Shown piece after piece: positions 49,413-63,386 of a DNA stretch of 64,000 nucleotides. The stretch comes from Oryza sativa Japonica Group (Eukaryota > Streptophyta > Magnoliopsida > Poales > Poaceae), in the NCBI RefSeq assembly GCF_034140825.1, contig NC_089037.1, positions 469,501 through 533,500 of the forward strand. The letters are read 5' to 3'. The notes beneath the pieces were generated by a model. The model did not search any database, was not told the DNA's origin, and saw only the letters and a list, made by a program, of their open reading frames with translations. Positions within the stretch are counted from its first letter, which is position 1. The number at the start of each line of letters is the position of its first letter. The position numbers and the translations under genes are program-made.

Positions 49413-49475
49413 ATGGCGGCAGCAGCAGCAGCTTTGCCCACCGCTGCCGCTTTTCCCCACCTCTCCTCCGATTAA
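49413..49475 (+). promoter_or_regulatory. Short upstream ORF in the CDKA leader
   Basis: ATG GCG GCA... encodes 20 residues (an Ala run, then LPTAAAFPHLSSD) and stops 82 bp before the CDKA ATG. If transcribed, it could reduce translation of the kinase. The transcription start is unknown, so this is tentative. Confidence 0.4.
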
Positions 49476-49557
49476 TCCCCTCCTCCCATTTCTCCGCCTC
49501 CCCTACCTACTCGCGCCGCCGCCGCCGCCGCCGTCGCATTGGGCGGCAAACGGCCTG

Positions 49558-52447
<2,890 letters not shown>

Positions 52448-52665
52448 CCCTGCTATGGCTTTACATTGAATTGGCTTATGTATGGGCTGGGCTGCTCATT
52501 TCATTCCTTGTGTGAACGCTGTGCCCTTCGTTTGGGCATTTTTGTCATTCAGCTGGATATATTTCAAATCTTGTGTGTTTGATATGTATATTCAGGAACG
52601 CTAAATAGATCACCGTCTTGGCCTCTATTTGTTGAGAGTAAATATCTTCCAATGACTGCCTTTCA
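52448..52665. other. CDKA 3' flank
   Basis: T-rich sequence directly after the stop codon, most likely the 3' UTR. Confidence 0.5.
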
Positions 52666-52945
52666 GGCCCTGTTTAGATCCTCCAAAATGGTAAAACTTT
52701 TACCATTTTAGATCTAAACACTAGTAGTAAAAGTTAACAATTTGGTATTTGGCATTTGCTAGTCTATGGTAGCAAATTTTGCCAAAAAGTGCTCCGGAAC
52801 CACACCACCTCTCTCTCTCTCTCTCTAGTGCTAAAATGGTAAAACTTTAAGATGTATCTAAATACCAACTAATACTTTTGTAATGTTAAATCTTTTACCA
52901 TCAAAACTTTTTACCATTTGCCATTTCAAATAGATCTAAACAGGC
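52666..52945. mobile_element. MITE with GGCCCTGTTTAGATC termini
   Basis: The left end GGCCCTGTTTAGATC is matched by the right end GATCTAAACAGGCC. Subterminal ATGGTAAAAC and its inverse recur. A (CT)n run lies in the middle. The target duplication is not clear, so the superfamily (PIF/Harbinger or other) is open. Confidence 0.65.
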
Positions 52946-53782
52946 CCTCCTATTCAGAACCAAATAGCCCTTCGTTGCTGTTACACACACCTTTCTGGTG
53001 TTCCACTGGGGGACACGCATCATTGGTGGTCAGCAAGATCCTTTCTCGTCTTGATGCATGCGTTCGACATCATCAGACCAGAGAGTGCCACAACGACTGA
53101 TCATGAACATGCACTGACAAAAGGATTCCACTACCAAACGAAAAAAAAAACAACGTATTGATTATAGTAATGTATTGATCGGGTGGTTAATTCTAAGCTA
53201 GTGTAATGAAAACGGAGCACGCATGCACGTGTGTGCAATTGGTTTGGATCATGGAGGAATGGAGCATTTGCATGCATTTTGCAGCAGGCCTTTTTCCGCA
53301 TTGTTATTATATTGCAATTAATATGCTTAATGTGCTTAATTGCCGCGCGAGGAGACGACGAGTGAATAGTAGTCCACTCTTGTCTCGCCGGCGCCGCCGC
53401 CTCCATCGATCTCGATCATGTATCCATTGGCATTAATCAATCAATGCCACTACTCCATCTATACTACTCCTACCATGCATGATGGACAACCTTACTCTAG
53501 CTAGGTTGGCTAAACTGATTGAGACCATGAGACCTACTCTTAGGCAAATTGATGGCCAATAAATTTATGAAGAGAGAAGGAATGAGTTTTATCTAGATGA
53601 TACGGAGTACTTGATAATTTACACACTTACCTATGCTTTGGAATTAAATAATAAAATGAATTTTCATTGATCATAGTCTTGAAAACGGAAATAAAACCCT
53701 ACTGTGACTAAATAGTTTCACAACACCATTCAAGAATTAAATGCTACAAGTGATAAATTAATGAAACTGTGCACTAGAGATA
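52946..53782. other. Intergenic DNA, no gene seen
   Basis: AT-rich with a small GC-rich patch near 53340-53410. No exon structure. Confidence 0.5.
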
Positions 53783-53926
53783 CTCTCTCTGTCCCAAAAA
53801 AAATAAATTTAGGACTGTATATGACATATTCTAATACAACGAATTTAGACAGATGTATAACCAGATTCGTTGTAATAGGATGCGTCATATCCAATATTAG
53901 TTTGATTTTTTATAGGACGGAGGGAG
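53783..53926. mobile_element. Stowaway MITE
   Basis: CTCTCTCTGTCCCAAAAA and the inverse ending TATAGGACGGAGGGAG, TA on both sides. Arms contain ACGAATTTAGAC / CCAGATTCGT. Related to the worn copies at 1876 and 32521. Confidence 0.8.
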
Positions 53927-54028
53927 TATTTGTTTCATTCATCAATTCAAACATTAATTTTTAGATTATATGGTACTCGTGAAAACCACACACAAAATAA
54001 AACTCTCCACTAAAATTGACCTTATACT

Positions 54029-55240
54029 TGTTGAGATTATGGGCATATAATGATTTAATTTATTCCATAAATAAATCATGACATTACAGATGAAAACTAG
54101 CATGAACGCATCATTAGATCTACACATGTAAACTACGCAGAATAACATGAACAGATCAAATATGCGCAACATATTGAACACGTACCGAGGTGACGAAAAG
54201 ACCGGCTGCTTGGTCGAAACTTTTCGCAGGTGTCTACGAAGGCACGAAACACGCGAGCGAAGAGGAAGGCGAGCCGTCGCGAACGAACAGGGAGCAGTCG
54301 CGCGAAGCGCTTCCCAAAAACCTTATTGCCGCCTTCTCCCGGTGCAGGACGTCAAAGGCAGAGGTTCCGGAGACCTGCTCTCCCGATCGCTGGTGCACGC
54401 CGGCGAGCGGGATGGAGTAGTCTACGAGCGACGGCGCAGTACAGAGTAGGAGGCAAACCCTAGATTGATTTTCGCATGTATTGCGTGAAGACGGCGGGTC
54501 GGTTTATATAGAGAAGGGTCGCTTGATCAGGGCGCCCGCACGATCTCTACTGCGCGTAACCGAACCGGATAAGTCGCGCGTAACTTATCCGGACTCCACG
54601 CCGTTTGCACGCATCGGATTTTTCGGAACGTTTCCAAAACAAAAACGAATCCGAATTTGCAGCAAAACAAAACTGCAAAAGGAGGCTGCATCTGCGCAAG
54701 GGTGAGGAGCCAATTTTTCGGACCATTCGACGTAGCCAATTTTTCGGACCATTCGACGCGTGCACGCGCCCGCACGATCTCTACTGCGCGTAACCGAACC
54801 GGATAAGTCGCGCGTAACTTATCCGGACTCCACGCCGTTTGCACGCATCGGATTTTTCGGAACGTTTCCAAAACAAAAACGAATCCGAATTTGCAGCAAA
54901 ACAAAACTGCAAAAGGAGGCTGCATCTGCGCAAGGGTGAGGAGCCAATTTTTCGGACCATTCGACGTAGCCAATTTTTCGGACCATTCGACGCGTACGTC
55001 GTGCACGCGCGCCGCCTGCCAGGCGAGGCGAGCGAGCGCGCGCGTGTTTCCCCTCTTCTCTCCACCACACATGCTTCAAGTGGCTAGGAGGGCATCCTCC
55101 CTTTTAAGGAGGTCCCCCTCTCCTAGAATAAGCAAGGTGGTACTAAACTCCACATGCATGCCATCCCATGAGGTGGGCTTTTGTGATTTTCCAAAGAATT
55201 AATCTTCGAGTGGGCTAAGGCCCATTCATTAATTCCAACA
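54029..55240. mobile_element. Solo LTR of an LTR retrotransposon
   Basis: The 1,212 bp segment begins TGTTGAGATTATGG and ends AATTCCAACA, so TGTTG/CAACA termini are inverted, and it is flanked by a perfect 5 bp repeat ATACT (54024-54028 and 55241-55245). No internal retroelement region or second LTR is next to it, which fits a solo LTR left by recombination between the two LTRs of one element. Superfamily (Copia or Gypsy) cannot be fixed from an LTR alone. It contains a perfect tandem duplication, listed separately. The intact target repeat suggests a fairly young insertion; no age can be computed without the partner LTR. Confidence 0.85.
54532..54995. repeat. Tandem duplication of a 234 bp unit inside the solo LTR
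   Basis: The unit from 54532 recurs at 54766 and is identical by eye for about 230 bp. Each unit itself ends with two copies of a ~25 bp element (GCCAATTTTTCGGACCATTC). The repeated block is rich in CpG and in short palindromes such as CGCGCGTAACTTATCCGG. Perfect identity suggests a recent event. Confidence 0.92.
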
Positions 55241-55345
55241 ATACTTCTACGTCGTACTCAGCTCGATCAGCAGCTACCGAGCTACGTACTCTACTCCAAG
55301 TCTCCAATTAATAGGGCTCCTGAAGTCCTGTATCCAAATCAAATA
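55241..55345. other. Short intergenic stretch
   Basis: Spacer between the solo LTR and the next MITE; nothing recognised. Confidence 0.4.
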
Positions 55346-55581
55346 CTCCCTCCGTCCCATAATATAAGGGATTTTGAGTTTTTGCTTGCAACGTTTGACC
55401 ACTCGTCTTATTCAAAAATTTTTGAAATTATTATTTATTTTATTTGTGACTTACTTTATTATCTACAGTACTTTAAGTACAACTTTTCGTTTTTTATATT
55501 TGCAAAAAAAATTGAATAAGACGAGTGGTCAAACGTTACAAACAAAAACTCAAAATCTCTTATATTGTGGGACGGAGGGAG
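55346..55581. mobile_element. Stowaway MITE
   Basis: CTCCCTCCGTCCCATAATAT and its inverse ATATTGTGGGACGGAGGGAG, TA on both sides; arms share CGTTTGACCACTCGTCTTAT. One of the best preserved copies in the window. Confidence 0.9.
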
Positions 55582-56087
55582 TAGCTCATCAACGACTCCG
55601 CTGACCTGCAGCTAGCTCAGTTCGTCAAACTAATTAATTAAAAACAGCTCCAACTGATTGCAGTTTCAGAGCTTAGTATATATAAATTCTCATGCAATGC
55701 AAGCCATGCAGGAGATCATATATGTACAGCAATCCTATATACATACATCAGCTAGCTAGCTAGGCCGGCCACCATCACATATATCTTGGCATCCTGTGCT
55801 ACCTAGATACTGATGCTTTTGTCCTATATGTATAGCTAGGGAGTATATACAGCATTCATGAATTAATAGAGACACCAGTCCATCACTGTTTGTCCATACA
55901 TGATGAGATATGAACCTATATATATACATTAGCTAGCTGTTATCAGACCAGCAGGAGTGTAGGACTGATAGATCATATACTTGCATATATAAGCACGTAA
56001 CTAATTAAAATGATGAATTTATAACTAGCAGAAGCTTGTGTGTTCAGGGGGCAATTTTGCTTCTCAGATAATGCACTACTACCTTTA
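55582..56087. other. AT-rich intergenic DNA
   Basis: Many TATATA and GCTAGCTAGC runs; no gene seen. Confidence 0.5.
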
Positions 56088-56233
56088 GCCCTTGTTTAGA
56101 TCCAAACTTTTCTCCAAACTTTCAATCTTTCCATCACATCAAAACTTTCCTACACATATAAACTTCCAACTTTTCAATCACATCGTTCCAATTTCAACCA
56201 AACTTTCAATTTTGGTGTCAACTAAACACACCC
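56088..56233. mobile_element. MITE of the CTTGTTTAGATCC type
   Basis: Left GCCCTTGTTTAGATCC against right CAACTAAACACACCC; the interior has AACTTTCAATC and TTCAATCACATC repeats typical of a very common rice non-autonomous element. The target duplication is not clear. Confidence 0.6.
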
Positions 56234-56856
56234 TTCCTCTTCGATGTCATGGAGTCACGGTCAATCTAGCTATGGGATATATATATGGCGATGATCCAAT
56301 CATGGAGAGTAACTAATTATTGTACTACTAGTAGCTAGGTAGCTAGCTAGCTTGCTACGTACAGCTTGCTTGGTTCCTCTTTCATGGATGCTTTCCTCAT
56401 GTATGTGCATTGCATGGCAGTATATGTGATGCAAACTGTTGAGCTACCTTGCTCCACACCGCCAATGTATTCTAAACTCAAAGTCATCCTCTGACAGGGA
56501 CTCAACACACGTACTTCCACCTCAGTTGCTAGCATATTTTTAATTTGAGATTTGCTAGTTTGCAGGTGAATGAGACTGGAATTCGATCCCTTAACCTAGC
56601 TAGCACTGGAATTGGAAGGAGGAGGGAAGGAAACACGTACGATGGCCACTCCGTAGCGGTGGCGGCAATGACAGCGAGGTAGATCGTCATCTTCTCTACC
56701 TACGGCGCGGTGCTGATTTGATGAGGTTAGAGTACTTTAGGGTTTCGAAGGTTAGCACTAGGTTGTGCGCTGCATGCGTGGGGGGAGGAAAAAAAAAAGA
56801 GAGATGATAAGATTTACTGTTCATGCTCAAATCTCTCAGGATATTTCTGACCATCC
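56234..56856. other. Intergenic DNA, no gene seen
   Basis: A short minus-strand frame around 56640-56700 (MTIYLAVIAATATEWPSY) hints at a signal-peptide-like stretch, but no continuing exon was found. Confidence 0.4.
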
Positions 56857-56870
56857 AAAAATTAACTGAT

Positions 56871-57286
56871 ATGCACGTCTGTGGGCTCCGTTTTCTCCTT
56901 GGAGATATCGCCGTTTTGGCTCTCTCTCTCCCTTCAGGTGAAAACCGGGTTCTTTTCGGAACGGGTGTTGATAGCACCCTTAATGTTGTTATCTTGTTGA
57001 AGGCTTCGCTCAGAAGGTTTCTGCCCTGCTAGAGGATGTTTGGTGGTTCTGGAGACCTCGTTCATTATGTTGTTGAAGCTGCTTACCTTTGGTAAGCTCG
57101 GCAACGACAACTTTTATGAGGTCTCAATAGTTGCTTTCTTTTTCTTTCTTTATAGATTTTTGCCAGTTTCCCGTTTAATTAACCGTGCTTATTCAATTTT
57201 CGAATCCGGTTTCCCTTATTAACTAGGCCAGTTCTCTTCTTCTATAAATTTCGGCAGGAGAAACTCCCACCGTCGGTTCCTCGAAA
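56871..57286 (+). mobile_element. Short retroposon (LINE fragment or SINE-like) with target-site duplication
   Basis: A 14 bp direct repeat AAAAATTAACTGAT flanks the segment (56857-56870 and 57287-57300), and the segment ends in an A-run (CTCGAAAA...). Together these mark target-primed retrotransposition in the plus orientation. At about 416 bp it is longer than p-SINE1, so a 5'-truncated LINE or a larger SINE is more likely. The open frames inside resemble nothing I know. Confidence 0.65.
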
Positions 57287-57300
57287 AAAAATTAACTGAT

Positions 57301-59429
57301 TTTTTTATTGTTTTCAAGTAATTAACCGAGAATTAGACAGTCCTTTCGATTTACAACATTATATTGTCAGAATTAACTGCGACGTGGTTTTTGCAGCTAG
57401 CTAGTATTAGTATATGTGGGGAGAAACAACGCCACCTGAACATGGCAAATATGCATGATTCATAAGCTTGTCTGAGTGTGCATGTCAGACAGATTGAGGG
57501 CCGCTGGTGTTGCTTTCAAGCCCTCAAGTCTCAGCAACGGTCGTAGTAAGCATACAGTTGAGAACTTTGTCAGTTATAGTAGCACCGTGGCAGAAGCAAA
57601 AACCATGGAAACACATGCTCAAGCATCACCACCTGCAGCTGCCGACAAGTTTGCTAGTTAGTTGTACAATTGTGTTAACACATAGCTAGCTCATCATTCG
57701 TGCATGATCAGCTACACAAGTACGGAGTACTACTCATAGATTTGTACTCTGCTGTTTTCTGAAGCAAACAGTAACCTGTACCGTCTCTAATTGTTCCTTA
57801 ATTCGATACATATATACTAGCGTATAAGTGGCGCATTCGCACCACTTTAACCGTTCTATTGTTTTTGTTTTGTGCATGAAGATATTATGCGCCAGGTAAA
57901 ATTAACGTAAATAAAGTGGTGTCAATCTGATGCCAACAGTTATAGTTAGTTGATGGCTTTGTTATGGAAATACATCATCAGATGAGATCTATGATCTATC
58001 AGTAATGTCTTGATCAACGAAGTTGATGATTATGCAGATGAAATCACTAAGTTGATAATGATTAATAAGAAAGAATCAGGGATGATTTACGAATGATGAG
58101 TAAAATATATTTAGGATTGATTAATTAAAGATCTAGATGCTGATGATCGAGGCATTGTTTTCATGATTGAAATTTTAAAAGGAGGCAGTCAATTTTCTCG
58201 TTACTTTGAGCTCAAACTTTGCATGCAGCTTTATGACCTGCCAAAAAAGAGGAGAACAATATTTAGCACTTGTAGATATTTTGAATTAAAAAGTAGGATG
58301 CACTGTCTCTTAGTATTGAATAAAACTGAAGGAAAATTATGCAACCAAGGCTAGTCATGTTTCAGTATAGAACTGTTCATTCAACATACTGGAGCAAACT
58401 TTTGTGACTGTCAGACTGAGCTTCTTCTGTAAAGTTTTATTGTGTGAATTGTCTTTCTTGCATCTTAGAATCTGTTTGCAGTCCATATATATTACAATAG
58501 CTCAGCAAGATATGTTTTCATTTATTAGAAGAGCAAATTCCATTTAGGCTCATAACAGAAGCAGTAAGGGCATATCAGACCTATACAACAACCGTGTGGT
58601 TCATGTTGGTGAGCAGGAAAAGGATGGCCAGCAGTAGGAGGCCTCACATATTTGAGCTCGATACGGTATTTTGGGGAAATTTCTACGGGGGCAAGAATTC
58701 AGCGGCCGGAGAGGTCGCCGCAGCGCCGACGAGTACGTAGTTGCTGCATTCTATTCCCCCACGGAGGCGGTTTTTTTTTTTTTTTAAGGATGTGGGAGGA
58801 CTGAAGATAAACGGAAGTTTCTTGAAGGGCCATGATCAAGATATTCAGAGAATCCAACGACCCCTGTAACATCCGGGGAGAAAATCGAGCGGTCTATATT
58901 TAGTTGATGACGTGGCATATTACTTTTGCAAGAAGGGTTTCACCTTTCACTAGGTAAGATAAGATATGGTCCCTGTACAACAACAATCTAGCTAGGAGCT
59001 AGCACTTTTTTCTATGAAGATGAACTGGAAATGATAGTAGTAATGAACTGAAAATAGACTGCCAATCTGAACTTTGTCACATTCAGGAGTACTTATTTGG
59101 GACTAGTGTGTGTACGTTCAGAGTGTTTACACATTACACTGACTAAAAGTAATTAAGTTGCACTGCTGTTGTACATATCATGAATGAAGTCAGCCAAATA
59201 AAAGAACGCGCCTTCATTTAAGTATGATAAAGATATGATATGAAACTGGCGAAACAGGACAGTACATCATCATCTAATGACGAGAAATGATAAGGAAAGG
59301 GAAGAAAATTCATCCTTACTAGTACTAATAGCTTGTGACAGCCTCCGTCGTGTCGCATTGCAACACATTCTCCCACACGTAACAACCTGAAAAAAAATAC
59401 TCATCAATACAATTCAGTGAGTAGTACTA
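57301..59429. other. Intergenic DNA, no gene called
   Basis: Mostly AT-rich. A GC-richer patch at 58600-58770 has a Cys-rich minus-strand reading (see rejected list). A poly-T tract lies at 58770-58786. Confidence 0.45.
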
Positions 59430-59664
59430 CCTCCGTCTCAAAATAAGTACAGCTGTAGATATCCATGTCCAATATTTGACCGTCTGTCTTATTTAAAAAT
59501 TTTATGAAAAATTTAAAAATATTTAGTCACACATAAAGTAATATTCATGCTTTATCATCTAATAGCAATAAAAATACTAATCATAAAAAAATTTCAAATA
59601 AGACGAACGGTCAAACGTTGAACGTGAATAATGTAAAACTGCACTTATTTTGGGACGGAGGGAG
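59430..59664. mobile_element. Stowaway MITE
   Basis: CTCCGTCTCAAAATAAGT after TA, inverse ACTTATTTTGGGACGGAGGGAG before TA; arms share TTGACCGTCTGTCTTATTTA. Related to the worn copy at 2605. Confidence 0.85.
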
Positions 59665-60080
59665 TAGCTATAGCAGCAACGGGAGCAGCAAAGATATCTA
59701 TCGCGCGCGCATTCGTTTGAAGCCAAGGCTAGCGAACCCCTCCCTTAATTTCGCTTGCCTGAATATATAACCAATTATAAGCACATGTAAGCACACAAAA
59801 TTAACAGGGAATACATCATCAGATAGATATCATGTCATTCCCCGTATATACATTTCCTCTAGTTCGATCAGTTTGGGCATTCGATCAGATCAACACACTG
59901 GTTTTCACCCTGCAGTCCTTGACTCTTTGTTAACTACTAGTGTAAATTACTTTTTAGAAAAAGGAAAATTAATCTTTAGAAATTAGTTAAGGTGAGTATA
60001 TATACTAAAACACATGATTTCTTATTCTTCAATTCTGTGCTGTAAAAAAAATCCAGGAACACGCAGACTTCGTATATAGA

Positions 60081-61159
60081 CACTGGTGGAGAAAGGGGTT
60101 TTACTCCCGGTTCGTAACCCCTTTTAGTCCCGGTTTTCAAACCGGGACTACCAATCCGGGACTAAAGATCGATCACTATCTTTAGTCCCGGGTGAAAAAA
60201 CCGAGAGTAAAAATACATCCCGGTTGGTGTAGAACCTTTTTAGTTCCGGATGGTAACACCAAGCGGGACTAAAGATAGAGCTAGCCTAGCTAGCTAGATT
60301 CGGTTGCTCTATTATTATTTTCTTTTCTTCATTGTGTTTTTAATATATTGATTTTACTCTATCCCCATCTCAAAATCCCAAATATAAATTATCCCCAATT
60401 CTCATATCCCCAAATCGGCCATATTCAAATAGATCACAAAATCTTAAAACAAAATTACATCACAACTTCTACAAAATTCATCACAAATACATCACATATT
60501 CACGGACATCACACACAAATCAAATACACAGATCAGAATCACAAATTCTTAAAAAAAAGAAAAAAAAACACAGGCTGTCGGGCGTTGTTGCGCCGGCCGC
60601 CGGCGCGTCGCCCGCCGCGAGGCCCCGCGGTCCGCCGGCGCGCCGCCCGCCGCCACGAGGCCGCCGCCCGGGCCTCCGCCCCGCCGCGCCGCCGCGAGGC
60701 CGCCGGCCGCCCGATGGGATGATGGGGAGGGAAGGAGAGGAGTTAGAAAGGAGGAAGAGGAAGGGATTATGGGGGAGGGAAGGAGAGGAGTTAGAGGAGA
60801 GGAGGAGGAGGAAGATGAAGAGATGGGATGAAGAGATAAGGTCAGTGGAGGAAGAGGTGAAGAGATAAGGCTGCCCGTCTCCTCCTCCTCGATCTCGCAG
60901 ATGGCAGATGCCTCATACTCTCCGCTACGATCTTTTGTTCCGGTTACCAACCGGGACTAAAAATAGATCTTTAGTACACCAACCGGGACTAAATATAGTA
61001 GGTATCTTTTTTCCCGGTTGGTGGACTAAAAATAAAGATTAAAAAGCAGCTCTAAACTTTTGAACCGGGACTAAAGATAATCTTTAATCCCGGTTTTTAT
61101 TGCAACCGGGACTATTGTGGATTTTGGCTAACCGAGCAAAGATGGTTTATCCACCAGTA
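60081..61159. mobile_element. Non-autonomous CACTA (En/Spm-like) element
   Basis: It starts CACTGGTGGAGAAA and ends TTTATCCACCAGTA, inverted termini with a changed last base, and is flanked by the 3 bp repeat AGA (60078-60080 and 61160-61162). Both subterminal regions (first ~200 bp and last ~250 bp) carry many copies of CCGGGACTAAA in both orientations, the usual transposase-binding arrangement of the superfamily. There is no transposase. The middle has an AT-rich part and a very GC-rich block (60575-60720) of GCCGCC-type sequence. Confidence 0.85.
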
Positions 61160-61162
61160 AGA

Positions 61163-61523
61163 TCACGACGGGAAGAGATTAATGTGCAGTATAGTCAGTT
61201 TTGTGTCGTTGAACAGCCTTAAGCGCCCTTAATGTTGCAAATATACACGCTCACGCACGAAGTGATTGATAATAGCACACATTCAATGCAATTATGCTAT
61301 AGCTAACTATTACGTACGTACCGATCGAGCAGCTTGCATCGTATGACTGTAGAGATGATTCAGACTAGAACAGCCAACGACATGTAGTACAGTACATCTT
61401 TGATTAATTAGCTCATCATGCATCGATTGCTATCTACAAGCTTCCAAGATCAATAAGAATCTTAATTTTCCAATATATATAAAAAACCAGCCAGCTGCGA
61501 ATAAGATACCGACAAAGTATATA
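61163..61523. other. AT-rich intergenic DNA
   Basis: Distal upstream region of the NAC gene; no gene or clear repeat. Confidence 0.45.
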
Positions 61524-61762
61524 CTCCCTTCATTTCTAAATATTTGACACCGTTAACTTTTTAGCATATGTTTGACCGTTCATCTTATTTAAAAACTTTT
61601 ATGAAATATGTAAAACTTATATGAAATATACATATAAGTATATTTAACAATGAATCAAATAATATAAAAAGAATTAATAATTACTTAAAATTTTTAAATA
61701 AGATGAACGGTTAAACATATTTTAAAAAGTCAACAGCGTTGAATTTTTAGAAACGGAGGAAG
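61524..61762. mobile_element. Stowaway MITE in the NAC upstream region
   Basis: CTCCCTTCATTTCTAAATAT after TA and the inverse TTTTTAGAAACGGAGGAAG before TA, with GACACCGTTAACTTTTTAG arms. It ends about 200 bp before the NAC start codon. Confidence 0.82.
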
Positions 61763-61840
61763 TATGAAGTTAGGCACGCATGATGGATATGCATGCGTAC
61801 GTACGTAGCTTACCTATAGCTAGGTATATCTTGGTATGTG

Positions 61841-61850
61841 TATATATATA
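61841..61850 (+). promoter_or_regulatory. Possible TATA box of the NAC gene
   Basis: TATATATATA, 111 bp before the ATG. Position is plausible; the sequence is simple, so confidence is limited. Confidence 0.45.
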
Positions 61851-61960
61851 CGACCATATCCGAGGGCAGAGCTGCACGTAGTGTTCGATTAATTCTTGAG
61901 CTCATATATTACTTATTCATCCAAATAGTATTGGTAGCTTGTTGATCGAAGAATTAATCC

Positions 61961-63048
61961 ATGGATGGATTGATCAGTGATGATAGTATGATGATGGGTG
62001 GTGAGGTGAGGGCGATCGAGTCGAGGCTGCCTCCGGGTTTCAGGTTCCATCCCAGCGACGAGGAGCTAGTCGGCTACTACCTTCGGAACAAGCAGCAGCA
62101 GCAGCAGCAGCAGACGGCGGCCACCTCCATGCTCGTCGAGGTTGACCTCCATGCCTGCGAGCCATGGGACCTACCAGGTAATATAATACTTACCAGTTAA
62201 TCTACTACGTACAGTAGTAGACTAATTAATTAATTAATTAATTGATAAACTTTGTGAAATTGGCATATACTCCTATATGTGTAGAGGTGGCGAAGGTTGG
62301 TTCGGATGAGTGGTATTTCTTCAGCTGGAGGGAGAGGAAGTACGCGACGGGGTGGCGCAGGAACAGAGCGAGCAAGCAAGGGTACTGGAAGGCCACCGGG
62401 AAAGACAAGCCCATCCTTCATCCGACGGTGGCCGGCGCCAGGAAGACGTTGGTTTTCTACTCCGGTCGCGCCCCCAACGGCCGCAAGACCGCCTGGGTCA
62501 TGCACGAGTTCCGCCTCCTCCATCATCATCATCATCCAAACCCAAATGTAATTACTCCTAATTATATTATATATATATGCATTATATATGTAGCTAATTA
62601 ATCTGAATGTATGTACACTGATCTCTGCATGCAGATTCAGAATATGCAGCAGCAGGAGGGGGATGACTGGGTGCTGTGCAGGGTGTTCCGTAAGGGGAAC
62701 AACAGCAATGGACAACCTCTAGCCACTTCTTCGCCACCTGCTCATCACCTGGTGGAGTCACTCATCAGCTCACCTGCACCAACTATCATGAGCGATCACG
62801 ATCGGCTCTTCACCATCCAGCTGCCGCATCACCAACATTGTGATGAGCAGTACTTTTTCTTAGATGACGATGAACAGCACCAGCAGCAGCTGCTAGATCT
62901 TTCAGTGCTCCAAGCTCCAACCTCGTTCGAGTCTGAGCAAGCTCCAGGCCACGGTGGCATGGAGATTAATATCGCAGAGATGGAGAGCTTCGACACGACC
63001 TGTGCTGCGCTGCAAGACGCGAGCGATTACTGCATGCAGCTCTATTAA
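61961..63048 (+). CDS. NAC-domain transcription factor
   Basis: Three exons, 61961-62177, 62285-62547 and 62635-63048, encode 297 residues. The NAM DNA-binding domain spans about 22-170 with the usual subdomains: [19 protein letters not shown] (A), [13 protein letters not shown] (B), [36 protein letters not shown] (C), [26 protein letters not shown] (D) and [12 protein letters not shown] (E). A seven-Gln run interrupts the region between A and B, and a His run follows subdomain D. The C-terminal third is acidic and Gln/His-rich, likely the activation region. The exon pattern is standard for NAC genes. The exact paralog (I recall Os03g0109000) is not certain. Confidence 0.93.
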
Positions 63049-63386
63049 TTAATTCAATGGATGGATGAATCACACGTATATATACGCATAGCCTTAAATT
63101 AATTAATGTGTATCATCAGCTTAATTAATTGCGCACTTGGCTTATGCTGCTTGCTCTTGCTTTTTATATACGATACACAATCATAAAAACATATACAGTG
63201 CATATCATCTACGGGTAGTTTAGTTGGGCAGGGAATGCTTAGATTCAGAAACTGCGGACTGATAAACAGCAGCAATAAATTAGCTGCTTGAGGACGGAAT
63301 AATGCTCAGTGTAGAGTATATGGATGTTATCTGTTTGCAAGATGATATTTTGAAGCAAAATAATAAAATATAGATACATGTATGGA
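63049..63386. other. NAC 3' flank
   Basis: AT-rich; probable 3' UTR in the first ~130 bp, then nothing recognised. Confidence 0.45.

Larger units (their letters stand above)
48151..49557. other. Divergent region upstream of CDKA, with repeats
   Basis: Between the minus-strand small gene and CDKA (+). The part at 48280-48420 (GATCCCTCAACTTATCATCG... GGTGGGTCCCAC-like) resembles a dispersed rice repeat, and 48430-48860 is GC-rich without a recognisable product. Also present: one copy of a ~120 bp repeat and the CDKA leader with a small uORF. Confidence 0.45.

Noticed and set aside
54527-55072. 181-codon minus-strand frame with an internal protein repeat
   Set aside because: The repeat is just the 234 bp tandem duplication (a multiple of three) inside the solo LTR; not a gene.
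58520-58680. Minus-strand reading with RPPTAGHPFPAHQHEPHGCC and further Cys residues
   Set aside because: It suggested a secreted Cys-rich or CEP-like peptide, but there is no start codon, signal peptide or supporting exon nearby.
60348-60950. Long frames on both strands in a GC-rich block
   Set aside because: They lie inside the CACTA element, are low complexity (Arg/Ala/Pro or Ser/Pro) and resemble no protein.
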